Of a DNA stretch of 64,000 bases, positions 1 through 8,600 are shown in pieces. The notes under the pieces are model-generated. The model ran no database searches and was not told the DNA's origin. It saw only the letters and a list, made by a program, of their open reading frames with translations. Within the stretch, counting starts at the first letter, position 1; the number at the start of each line of letters is the position of its first letter. Source of the stretch: an uncultured Akkermansia sp. (GTDB taxonomy: Bacteria; Verrucomicrobiota; Verrucomicrobiia; Verrucomicrobiales; Akkermansiaceae); assembly GCA_949296365.1 (NCBI GenBank), contig CASFPZ010000006.1:25599-89598 (forward strand), written 5' to 3'. The translations under genes were made by a program, and so were the position numbers.

Positions 1-26
1 AATTGTCCTTTCAGTTTACTGCTCAT
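1..26 (-). CDS. ExbD/TolR-like protein, first codons only (partial)
   Basis: An ATG lies 113 nt downstream of the exbB stop on the same strand and opens a frame reading MSSKLKGQ before the window ends. An AAGAAGA stretch just upstream could be a ribosome-binding site. In ExbB-type operons the next gene is normally the single-span ExbD/TolR partner that completes the proton channel, so that identity is inferred from position. Eight residues cannot prove it, and a different downstream gene is possible. Confidence 0.4.
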
Positions 27-70
27 AGAAAGATCTTCTTGATATTAGAGGAATTTCATTCCGATCATTT

Positions 71-112
71 TCCCTTCTGGCAGGGAGGAAGAGTTCCATT
101 GACCAGAAGGGA
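71..112 (-). other. Intercistronic hairpin between exbB and the next gene
   Basis: A perfect 10-bp inverted repeat (arms 71-80 and 103-112, core CCCTTCTGG/CCAGAAGGG) encloses a 22-nt loop directly after exbB. No T-run follows on the minus strand, so it does not look like an intrinsic terminator. It may stabilise the 3' end of the exbB message or attenuate expression of the downstream gene; this is inference from structure. Confidence 0.4.
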
Positions 113-138
113 GGTAGAATCCATCAAGGGGAGATGCA

Positions 139-933
139 TTAAGCAAGCCCTTCAGGAATGCGAGCAAGCTGAGCTTCAGCATTCACGACGTTAATTGAGG
201 TATTCACCATTTCTTGAACAATACCCACGCATTCAGCGACGTTGGCATTAGCGACACCTTTTTGGAAGAAGAAGAATGGCGTTGCGATAATAGCATTAAT
301 CAACCCCCAGAACGTCGTCAACAGAGCAACCGAGATAGATCCAGCCAACTGAGTTGGGTCAGCCTGCCCGGTAGCAGCCAACACAGCGAAAGCTTCAACC
401 ATGCCCTGCACCGTACCGAACAATCCCAACATTGGAGAAATCTGAGCGCAAAGAGAAAGCATATTGATCCACTTAAAAATCGTACGGCTTTCATTAGTTG
501 TGAAATCGGCGACAGCATCTTCTACAGCGTCGCGACCGAGGTCTTCTGGACGAGTTGCATCGACATTGGGAAGCGCGTAGGCGACCAATCGGCCCAGATA
601 AGTGGGGCTACCAGCGGCAACTTCAATAGCGGAACGCACGCGGCATTCTTGCATCAGTTGAAGAAGCGTTGTTTTCAGATCTTCTGGGCAGAATTTATCT
701 TTACGAAGGGAAATGACATTGAACACCACCAGATAGATGATCAGGAAAAGGACCAGGATAATAGGGATCATTGTCCAACCGCCATCGATAATCCACTTAT
801 CCAACATGGTTTTATCTTGCGTTGCAGTAGTTGATTCTGCCGCGTCTTGTGCAAATGCCGACATGGAAAGAGATGCAATAGCTACTGCTGAAAATGCGGT
901 AATACGGTAACCCAGCGAAAGGAGGCGCTTCAT
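139..933 (-). CDS. exbB: MotA/TolQ/ExbB proton channel family protein
   Basis: Inner-membrane channel subunit that uses proton flow to energise TonB- or Tol-type outer-membrane work. The 264-residue protein starts with a cleavable-looking signal peptide (AFA cut near residue 28), unlike E. coli ExbB. It has three membrane spans at about 52-76, 155-177 and 197-223. The family signature SPMLGLFGTVQGMVEAF sits at 166-182 in the second span, and the cytoplasmic loop lies between spans 1 and 2. A signal-peptide-bearing ExbB is common in several diderm phyla. A good -10 box lies about 40 bp upstream, and the next gene on the strand probably encodes the ExbD partner. Family assignment is firm; whether it serves TonB, Tol or gliding-type machinery cannot be told from this window. 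Confidence 0.88.
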   Translation of the reverse strand: MKRLLSLGYRITAFSAVAIASLSMSAFAQDAAESTTATQDKTMLDKWIIDGGWTMIPIILVLFLIIYLVVFNVISLRKDKFCPEDLKTTLLQLMQECRVRSAIEVAAGSPTYLGRLVAYALPNVDATRPEDLGRDAVEDAVADFTTNESRTIFKWINMLSLCAQISPMLGLFGTVQGMVEAFAVLAATGQADPTQLAGSISVALLTTFWGLINAIIATPFFFFQKGVANANVAECVGIVQEMVNTSINVVNAEAQLARIPEGLA

Positions 934-970
934 AGTAAATAGTATTGTTTATTCAAAAAGATAGATGACT

Positions 971-997
971 ATTATACTTTTTCCCTCAACGACGCAA
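971..997 (-). promoter_or_regulatory. Putative promoter of exbB
   Basis: On the minus strand TTGCGT (992-997) is followed after 15 bp by a consensus TATAAT (971-976), which would give a leader of about 30 nt before the exbB ATG. The -10 box is perfect, but the -35 box and the short spacer are weak, so only the -10 is persuasive. Confidence 0.4.
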
Positions 998-1039
998 GCA
1001 CGGAATCCACAATCTTTCAAATTATGTCACGAACCCTTT

Positions 1040-1666
1040 TTATTTTACGTTCTGCAGTCGAGCGCAGATCGAACAAATAGGGCGGCATCCACGCGCGGGA
1101 CAATAAGTTCTTCCATACAGCACCATTCTCAGATGCAACCTACCCCAGTCTTTTTCAGGGAAAATTTTTTTAAGGTCTTTTTCGACACGTTCGACAGAAT
1201 TAGCCGAGCTAAGTTTCCACCGTCTGGCGAGACGGAAGATATGAGTATCAACAGGAAACGCCGGAATATGGAAGGCCTGATTCATCACGACAGAAGCAGT
1301 TTTATGGCCAACACCCGGCAACGATTCCAGAGCTTTGAAATCACAAGGAACCCGGCTTTGATATTGATCGACCAATATACGGCTCAAGGAAACAATCGAG
1401 GCAGCCTTTCGTTCTGACAACCCGCACGGACGTATTATCTCGCGAACAACAGAGGGATCTAATTGAGCCATTTCATCTGGAGAATCAGCCATTTCAAACA
1501 AGGCAGGCGTCACCAGATTAACGCGAGCATCAGTACATTGCGCCGAAAGAAGGACAGCAATCAACAACGTATACGGATCTTTGTGGAGCAAAGGTACTTC
1601 TGGATTAGGAAAAGCCTTAGCCAATTCATCTTGGATAATCAGCGCACGTTCTCTTTTAGTAATCAT
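1040..1666 (-). CDS. nth: Endonuclease III (base-excision DNA glycosylase/AP lyase)
   Basis: Removes oxidised pyrimidines and nicks the abasic site. The protein has the expected size (about 208 residues). It shows the helix-hairpin-helix LPGVGHKTA with the Schiff-base lysine at about residue 122, and the catalytic aspartate in VDTHI near 140. The C-terminus carries four cysteines, but spaced C-x4-C-x3-C-x2-C instead of the usual C-x6-C-x2-C-x5-C, and the last expected cysteine is absent. The 4Fe-4S cluster may therefore be bound differently or lost. The ATG at 1666 is preferred over a GTG one codon upstream. The gene is separated from the upstream lipoprotein gene by a GC-rich hairpin, so it may have its own transcript. 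Confidence 0.9.
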   Translation of the reverse strand: MITKRERALIIQDELAKAFPNPEVPLLHKDPYTLLIAVLLSAQCTDARVNLVTPALFEMADSPDEMAQLDPSVVREIIRPCGLSERKAASIVSLSRILVDQYQSRVPCDFKALESLPGVGHKTASVVMNQAFHIPAFPVDTHIFRLARRWKLSSANSVERVEKDLKKIFPEKDWGRLHLRMVLYGRTYCPARGCRPICSICARLQNVK

Positions 1667-1674
1667 CACAGAAA

Positions 1675-1700
1675 GCGGGAGAAGTTTTGCCTTCTCCCGC
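1675..1700 (-). terminator. GC-rich hairpin, probable terminator of the 3D-domain lipoprotein gene
   Basis: Perfect 10-bp stem (GCGGGAGAAG at 1675-1684, CTTCTCCCGC at 1691-1700) with a 6-nt loop. It lies between the stop of the 3D-domain gene and the start of nth. On the minus strand only a short TTTCTGT follows, so termination may be partial and nth may receive read-through. Confidence 0.5.
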
Positions 1701-1730
1701 CAGATGAAACAAGTTTTTAATCAAATCTGT

Positions 1731-2402
1731 TTATCTTGCCTTAGCATACAAGCCCTTCGAATACCGATGTTGGAGAGCAGCATACATTCTCCGGCAGTGG
1801 CTATAACCTTTACGGCGAGCTAACACTTCCATACTAGCTTCAGGACTTCCCCACTGCACCACAGTAATCTCGATATAACGACGTCCCCACTTTTTCATCA
1901 ACGAACGGGTTGGTTGGTAAATATCAATAGTTCCCGTGCCAACAAGAGCACTGCCGTAGTCGTCAACGACATAGAGATAAGGTTGACCCTTTACTTTGAA
2001 TCTAGTACCCAAAGGGTAAACAGACCAATCAGCAGCCGCGCTGCGAACAGTTGAGGTGTATTTCAATGAAGTACCAATAGCATTGCGAGGGCCATAAGCC
2101 AAATGATCGCCTTCTGTGTGGGTATAAGCAGTTGTCCGGACGACACGAGTTCTTTGGTTGGGATGGTAATAAGGCATACGGTGTTTGTCGCGCCCCATCT
2201 TAGGATACTTAGGAGAAGGTTTAGCCGATGGACTAGGAGCTAACGGTTCAACAAATCCTTTCGAGACCTCCCCCGTTTTGACAAACGCCATATCAGAATC
2301 GCCTGATCCCAAAAGGCCAGTTACCGAATTTGTCGAACAACTTGCAAGCACAGAAACTGCGCAAACAACAACTGCCAGGAAAAACTTATCGAAGCATTTC
2401 AT
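1731..2402 (-). CDS. 3D-domain lipoprotein
   Basis: Predicted outer-envelope lipoprotein of 223 residues. The chosen ATG gives a classic type II signal peptide with lipobox LASC (Cys about residue 21); an earlier in-frame start would bury this signal. The C-terminal half carries the 3D fold motif, with aspartates in VVDDYGSALVGTGTIDIY followed by a basic WGRRYIEITVV strand, as in the C-terminal domain of MltA and in cell-wall-active 3D proteins. The middle is proline- and lysine-rich and probably a linker. The MltA barrel catalytic domain is not evident, so lytic transglycosylase activity is possible but unproven. Transcribed divergently from the uracil-DNA glycosylase gene. Confidence 0.7.
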   Translation of the reverse strand: MKCFDKFFLAVVVCAVSVLASCSTNSVTGLLGSGDSDMAFVKTGEVSKGFVEPLAPSPSAKPSPKYPKMGRDKHRMPYYHPNQRTRVVRTTAYTHTEGDHLAYGPRNAIGTSLKYTSTVRSAAADWSVYPLGTRFKVKGQPYLYVVDDYGSALVGTGTIDIYQPTRSLMKKWGRRYIEITVVQWGSPEASMEVLARRKGYSHCRRMYAALQHRYSKGLYAKAR

Positions 2403-2644
2403 GTTAACCAATGATCTACGGTTAGGGGGACACCCCCGTTCAATGCATGTCCCAGAGACTAAATTCATGATAAAATCACCCTGCCTACCCCTGCGAACAG
2501 CTTTATGTTGTGATTCATGTACGCCAAGTCACCCCGCACCGCAATCTTTTTTTTTCCCGCCGTGTGAATTTTCTTACGTCAGGTCTTTCCAAAATATTTC
2601 AATTTTTTTTATTTTCGCTTTTGTCTGATCCAGGTATCCTATGC

Positions 2645-3643
2645 ATGACCCAGCAGCAAACGAGTATGGATACGACGTTTTCAGATCTGACCGTCCAATA
2701 CCTAAAATCCCTTAAGTACAGGGGGATTCCCAACATAGTAATCGATGATGAGGCGCGTCAAATTCTTCGGGAATGGACTTTGCAGATGCGTTCTACTCGC
2801 TCTAATGGTTCAACACGCAGCAAGGACATCTCCCAGGGACATGAAAAAAATTTGTCATCCTCAACACCAGCTGCTCAGGGGCCGACTGTAGACAGAGTTG
2901 CCGATCAAGGCCAAGGCATCATTGATTTTACGCATCTACGTCATGTTTTATCCGCCGACTCAGAGCCATCAACCGAAAATCCCGTGATTAGCCTGCCGAC
3001 CCTCGGTGGCAATACGCTTGAAGAAAAATTGAATGCTCTGAGAACCATAGCAGAACATTGGCAACCAGCACGGGTTTTAGGCACCTTGCGTCCAACAATG
3101 GTTTTTGCAACAGGCGACCCTCATGCTTCGCTGATGTTGATAGGCGAAGCTCCTGGTTATCATGAAGAACGATTAAGAGAGCCATTTGTGGGGCCAGCAG
3201 GCGAAAAGCTTGATGGAATTCTCAAAGCCATGGGCCTCTCTCGCCAGCAAGTCTACATCAGCAATATTGTCAAATTTCGTCCATCCATTCCGAGGCAAAC
3301 GACCAATAACCGGCCACCAACCCCACAGGAAATCACCTATTGTTTACCAATCATTACCAAGGAAATTGAATTAATTAACCCTCGAGCCATCATAGCCCTC
3401 GGCGCCACAGCAGCTAAGGGGCTCCTAGGGACAGCCAATACACCGTTGTCTGCGCTCCGCGGCAAATTCCATAATTTCCAGGGGATTCCGGTACGAGTGA
3501 CTTATCATCCTAGTTACTTATTGCGCAATGAAGAGCTCTCTGAGCGTCGCAAGGTCTGGGAAGACATGCTAGCCATCATGGAATTATTGGGCATGCCTAT
3601 TTCAGACAAACAACGTCATTTCTTCCTACCTAGAAACCGTTAA
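2645..3643 (+). CDS. Uracil-DNA glycosylase, family 4-like, lacking Fe-S cysteines
   Basis: Base-excision enzyme that removes uracil from DNA. Family 4 motifs are clear: GEAPG at 167-171 followed by EPFVGPAGEKLDGIL, SNIVKFRP near 206-213, and TYHPSYLLR near 286-294. Family 4 enzymes normally bind a 4Fe-4S cluster through four cysteines. Here the residues in front of the GEAPG block (QPARVLGTLRP) have none, KCRPP has become KFRPS, and only Cys233 remains. The first roughly 130 residues are a low-complexity extension absent from compact family 4 proteins. The ATG at 2645 was chosen because upstream in-frame sequence reads like untranslated leader. A TrpC-like gene begins 12 nt after the stop, so the two are probably co-transcribed. 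Confidence 0.78.
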   Translation: MTQQQTSMDTTFSDLTVQYLKSLKYRGIPNIVIDDEARQILREWTLQMRSTRSNGSTRSKDISQGHEKNLSSSTPAAQGPTVDRVADQGQGIIDFTHLRHVLSADSEPSTENPVISLPTLGGNTLEEKLNALRTIAEHWQPARVLGTLRPTMVFATGDPHASLMLIGEAPGYHEERLREPFVGPAGEKLDGILKAMGLSRQQVYISNIVKFRPSIPRQTTNNRPPTPQEITYCLPIITKEIELINPRAIIALGATAAKGLLGTANTPLSALRGKFHNFQGIPVRVTYHPSYLLRNEELSERRKVWEDMLAIMELLGMPISDKQRHFFLPRNR

Positions 3644-3655
3644 TTCCTGTTGTCT

Positions 3656-4447
3656 ATGGATTACCTAAACATCCTCCAAACATGGCACCACAATCGTTTG
3701 AAAAAGCTCCTTCCACTGGAAGGGAAACTTCGAGCCTCAGCCATTCTGCGCAACGAATACGCCGGATTTCGATCAGCAGTAGACGTCGGAGAAAACCAAT
3801 TATCCGTCATTGCCCAGCTCACAAGGACCTCGCCCTATGAGGTATCATCTGGTATTGGGGAAGAATCCCTCTCAGCAGCAGCTCGACGTATGATAGAGGG
3901 CCACATTCAGGGGATTTCTCTCATTGTTGAAGAGGCCTTGTTTGGCGCACGTTCCAATGATTTGCCTGTCCTCTCGAGAATGAGCCCTATCCCTGTATTG
4001 GCACGAGGATTATGGACACACCCAGTGGAGATTTGCCAAGCTATTGTCAGCGGAGCCGATGCCATCAATCTCGTCGCTGAAATACTCGACAACGCCACCC
4101 TACGCGACCTCTATGCCCTTGCAACAGGACTCGGGCTCGACGTCATGGTTGAAGTCCACTCGCTCCAAGATGTTGAACGCGCTCTAGATCTAGAAGCAGA
4201 TCTCATCTGCATCAATCACAAAAATCTCCATACAGGCAGTATCAATCCCGATCTTACCGAATTGCTCATCGATGAAATTCCAGCTTCAACAGTTGTGCTC
4301 AGCGCTGGAGGAATCGACAGTATTTTCCAAGCCCAGCGTCTTCTTGAAGCTGGCACCAATGGACTCATTTTAGGCCAAGCCCTCACGCAAGCCCATATTC
4401 CTCAGGATTTCATCGCACAAATTCTCGACCTCCGCATGTCCGAATAA
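3656..4447 (+). CDS. Indole-3-glycerol-phosphate synthase-like protein (catalytic residues lost)
   Basis: A (beta/alpha)8-barrel protein of 263 residues with TrpC-family length and layout, recognisable by VMVEVHSLQDVERAL, INHKNLHTG and LEAGTNGLILGQAL. Several active-site positions of the family differ. The IAEIKKASP block reads IAQLTRTSP (Glu and first Lys lost), the VLRKDF lysine is Arg-Gly (VLARGL), and the SESGI glutamate is alanine (LSAGGI). The VEVH glutamate and the first Asn of INxxxL remain. No other trp gene is in the window; it follows a DNA glycosylase gene. It could be a diverged synthase, an enzyme with a new substrate, or a pseudoenzyme. A TTG lies two codons upstream of the chosen ATG. 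Confidence 0.72.
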   Translation: MDYLNILQTWHHNRLKKLLPLEGKLRASAILRNEYAGFRSAVDVGENQLSVIAQLTRTSPYEVSSGIGEESLSAAARRMIEGHIQGISLIVEEALFGARSNDLPVLSRMSPIPVLARGLWTHPVEICQAIVSGADAINLVAEILDNATLRDLYALATGLGLDVMVEVHSLQDVERALDLEADLICINHKNLHTGSINPDLTELLIDEIPASTVVLSAGGIDSIFQAQRLLEAGTNGLILGQALTQAHIPQDFIAQILDLRMSE

Positions 4448-4685
4448 TCTCAGCAGCCAGAGGGTATTTTTGGGAGGCCCATCACCCTACTTTTGTCTGC
4501 ATGAAATGGGGTATTGCAAGTTTTAGAGTTCAAGGATCCATCAGCAACCCAAGAAACCATTGGGAGAATTACCGACATTGCTAGATGAATCCAGTTGATT
4601 GACACGACTAACCACCACAGACAGAACGATTACCTGCACCGGAACACGAGCCATCGAGGGAGATAAGTCGAAGTTCTCAGTCCAC
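4448..4685. other. Intergenic stretch with no supported gene
   Basis: Lies between the convergent stops of the TrpC-like gene and nagB, up to the nagB terminator. It holds only a short minus-strand open frame without a recognisable domain, which overlaps the terminator hairpin. I see no gene, RNA or repeat. Confidence 0.5.
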
Positions 4686-4733
4686 AAAAAAGGATTGTCA
4701 ACAACACCGGACAAGCCAGTGATTGACAATCCT
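4686..4733 (-). terminator. Intrinsic terminator of nagB
   Basis: On the minus strand an 11-bp perfect stem (arms 4723-4733 and 4691-4701, core AGGATTGTCAA/TTGACAATCCT) with a 21-nt loop is followed directly by a run of six T. It lies 26 nt beyond the nagB stop. The loop is longer than usual, but the stem and T-run are convincing. Confidence 0.75.
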
Positions 4734-4758
4734 CGGGAATAATTCTTAAAAACAGAGA

Positions 4759-5508
4759 TTACTGCAATTCAGAAGCAGCTTCCTTGTCGAGCAAGAAACA
4801 AGCATTAGGATGCTTTTGCAAATATGAAGCAGCCACTTCAGAGGTCACAGGGCCTTCCACTGCTTTCTTAACGATCGGAGCCTTCTTGGCGCCCCACGCC
4901 ATCAAAACGACACGACGAGCCGCCATAATCGTAGCAACGCCCATGGTAATAGCAGTTTTTGGCACATTTTCGATACCACCAAAAGCAGGGGCAGCATCGC
5001 TACGGGTCAATTCATCGAGCTGAATTTTACGAGTGATCGTGGAGTCATCTGATCCAGGTTCGTTGAACCCGATATGCCCTGTACGGCCAATGCCGAGAAT
5101 TTGTAGATCGATACCGCCGCAATCTTTAATTTTTTGTTCATAAGCAGCGCAATGAGCATCGAGATCTTCCGGCGCCACCAGACCAGAAGGCAGGTTAACA
5201 TTTTCCGGTTTGATATCGATATGATCGAACAAGTTGTGGTGCATGAAGTACCAATAAGATTCCGGATGTTCACGAGGTAACCCGCTGTATTCATCCAAAT
5301 TGAATGATGTTACATTGGCAAAGGAAAGGCCTTCTTCACGATGCATACGGACGAGTTCAGCATAGAAAGGCAGAGGAGTAGCACCCGTTGCTAAACCAAG
5401 GACAACCGGTTTGCCCTCTGCTGCTCGAGAACGAATTAGCTCTGCGACTTCCGCAGCCAAAGACTTGGCGGCGTCTTGAGGTGTATCAAAAACTTTAACT
5501 GGGATCAT
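4759..5508 (-). CDS. nagB: Glucosamine-6-phosphate deaminase
   Basis: Converts glucosamine-6-phosphate to fructose-6-phosphate and ammonia in amino-sugar catabolism. The 249-residue protein has the LGLATGATPLPFY phosphate loop near residue 39 and the catalytic block SFNLDEYSGL near 69. The LGIGRTGHIGFNEPG block near 140 carries the ring-opening histidine. The E. coli aspartate two residues before that histidine is threonine here; the same GRTGHIGFNEP form is, to my knowledge, widespread in related NagB proteins, so activity is likely. It stands alone with its own terminator; no nagA is visible. Fits use of host or cell-wall amino sugars. Confidence 0.93.
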   Translation of the reverse strand: MIPVKVFDTPQDAAKSLAAEVAELIRSRAAEGKPVVLGLATGATPLPFYAELVRMHREEGLSFANVTSFNLDEYSGLPREHPESYWYFMHHNLFDHIDIKPENVNLPSGLVAPEDLDAHCAAYEQKIKDCGGIDLQILGIGRTGHIGFNEPGSDDSTITRKIQLDELTRSDAAPAFGGIENVPKTAITMGVATIMAARRVVLMAWGAKKAPIVKKAVEGPVTSEVAASYLQKHPNACFLLDKEAASELQ

Positions 5509-5609
5509 ACCGGACTGAGTGTACGCTCTTTCTCCACTAGTTCAATAAGAATATGTAAAAACAGGCAACATTTATTAGAGGGAAGGAAGAGCGTTCATTA
5601 GCTGAGTTC

Positions 5610-8600
5610 CTACGATTTAGTTGGAGCTTCAACCCTTCGTGAGAAGGGAGCTGGCGTCCATTGGATGTCATCCACCGGGCCCTCCCCCTGGATACGGAAC
5701 AAGCCGCCAGCAATCATAAACAAAGGCGAGGTTAACAACGCCGGAACACCACGCAGCTTGACTCTCAAGTCGGCATGTGTGTATAGGTCGGACATCCGAA
5801 TCCATCCACCGCCACTCAAAGCCATATTAGATCCTTGAGCCGTAAAACTATCCCCCTGGGTACTAGCAGATTTGACATAACCATCCTCCAACACGAACTC
5901 GCATCGGGCTTGATTGATATTGTACTTGATTAAGTGGTTCATCCCCGGAACGACAGAAGCAATAGCATTACCCAACTGCCCCAGCAAAGGAATATTGACC
6001 AGATCGCCATTAACAACGCTAGCCTCACCTTGACCAGTCAACGTATTAATATCACCACCTTTTGACCTGAAACTGACAGATCCTTGTACTGTTGCTGTGG
6101 GCAAGTCCTGATCATACGATTGACCAATAGATGCCAAATCTAACTGATTGACCGTCACTACCCCGTTTAAATCATCTGCTTCGTCAATACGCGCATCAAT
6201 TTTCCCCACAAATGATCCCTTCCAAATGGAGCCAGACAAATTATTAATACGAACCCACTCAGGCGTAATTTCGATGGCACCTCTAGCCTGGGACATCTGC
6301 AGAGTTGTCCCTAACAAAGGATAATCAACCGCCCCCGAATACGTTCGGAAGGAAATATTCCCTTTCATTAACGACATATCGTCCCCCATAGGGAACACTC
6401 CACTCCCCCACAATGACACAGGTCGGTAAAATTTAAACTTTGAAAGGACTCGAGTTGTCGATTTAGAAAACATGCGGATTGAGTAATCAGGATAAACCGT
6501 TCCCTCGATACCTTTGACACGCACCGTATCTGAAGGGAAATCAAAAACGACGCTATCAGCCAGCAGGGTACTCTGAGAAGGCCCGCCACGAATATTACGT
6601 TCTGCTAGGAATTCTTTATTGTCATACACAAGTTTGGGAGAAGTCAAGGTAACTTGAGACACACCCACCACAGCCTGAGAAACAGCTGACGCGAGGTTTA
6701 CACCCTGGTACTCGATATGAGCCGCCTCGAGCCAGGCATCAACCACATACCCTTCTCCTTGCAGCAACTGGGGAACATTCAAATTGGCCTGGAAGGCCAA
6801 TGACAAAGAACTTTGATCATTGAAGCGAAAGCGTTCCATGAAAAAATCATCATCTTTCAATCCTAGGAGAGAATCCCATGTATTCAACAACATCGTGTTT
6901 TGGCCTAAGAGAAATAGATGGTCTTTTCCAAGGCTACCTTGACCAAAAAGTTCAACGAATTGTCCATTGACATGCTGTAACCGGCACGAGCGCAACATAA
7001 GTTCCCCGTTATCAAACAAAACATCCAGATTTAGAGAGGCGAAAGGTACATTATTCCAGGCAAAAGCATCCGTCTTAAGAGTTAAGTCTAACGATTTAAT
7101 TCCATAATATGTTTCCCCCTCAAGATCGATGCATCCTCGAACACCCAATTGAGCCTCCTGAGGGAGTTTTAGTTGTTGAGGGAAACTCGCCCGGCCCTTT
7201 AGCAAACGTTCTATCACTTGAGGCGGAAATGAACTTGATCCAGAAAAATGCACTTCGTTATCTATAACAACCCCAGTAGCCTCCAACGATCCATTATCTC
7301 GTTGCAACACGCATTGTTCAATAATAAGGCGGTCATTTTGATATTGAGCATCCATTGCAATAGATCCCATATCTACATCCATAACAGCAAAATCTTTCAA
7401 TCGCAAAGTAACCTCAGCATGGTTGATTTGTGGAGTTTCCTGCCACCCATTAGGGAAGGCCGCCTCGCCTTTAATGCTCAATACAGGGTCACCCCGCAAC
7501 GTTATTTCTGGAGGCAAATTAAATTGTTCATCCACAAACGAACGAACTAAGGATACCCACGACTCAACCCCCAAGGTACTGCGAAGATCAAACTTCATAT
7601 GTCGATCTTTTCCCATCACCTGTCCATACAGAGAATCAAGCCCTTGTTTAACGGAAAAATCCGAAATGTAAAAATTTCCATCTTTATAACTGAAATCAGT
7701 TGAAAAACGTTCAAATTCTTCTTCACCAATTGAAAAGCGATTTACAGTCAAATTTCCCAACGCTTGCAAATGTTCAAAATTATTCCATTTGTCATTCATT
7801 CGTATTTCAGAAACCACTTGAAACGAAGGAGGCGACAGCAAACTCAGGCCATACGGCAATCGAACAGGCACGTCAGTTAGAGCCAAAATCCATTTCAACA
7901 CCGGGATTGAACTCTTGAGATGAGAGCGAATTTCTCGAGTTTTGAGATCAACTTTCGAGGATAAATCCAATTGGCCAGATCCAGAGGCCTCACGACATGA
8001 TAACTGACGCAACCAAATCGTATTGCCAAAATAATTCACATCCACAGAAACATCTCGGAGCGCCAAATCGCCATAACGCAAAAACGGCGTTTCCCAATTG
8101 ACCATAGCCAAGAACTGCCCCCCCTCGTAACTCTCGTCTCTTACGGCAAACCCAATTTTCAATTCGGGAGGTTGGTCGCGACGCCACGTTATTTTGGAAA
8201 GATGTTCCAAAACGACACGAAGAGATTCAGGAAGAACATTTGAGTTCGATAATGATGAAGTCGAATCCGGATTTTCCAGAAAACGTTGGATATTCTTCAC
8301 AGTCCCCTCCAGTTGAAATTTCATCCCCTGTAATTCGCCTCGGAACCCTCTGAAATCGACATCGCTATTATTGTGAAATGTACACACACCCGAATCAATC
8401 CTAGCTACCGCACGATACGGGCCCAATGCTTTCCAGATAGCAGAATCTACCTCAGCATTGATACCCTTTACCTCAATGCGCTCCAATTCCAACGTACCAT
8501 TCCAAAAAGCATCTGAATCTAAATTAATCTGGATATCCTCCACATGCACCACAGGTTTTCCCAGAGCTGACAGGCGGGGGCCCCACTCAACTTGTTCGAC

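Noticed and set aside
3..194. Plus-strand open frame across the exbB 3' end
   Set aside because: Antisense to exbB and to the hairpin after it; no domain, and starts without a ribosome-binding site.
4541..4729. 62-codon minus-strand frame between trpC-like gene and nagB
   Set aside because: It runs through the nagB terminator hairpin and matches nothing recognisable.
5509..5609. Possible glmS-type ribozyme or riboswitch at nagB
   Set aside because: The 100-bp leader is too short and shows none of the conserved core.
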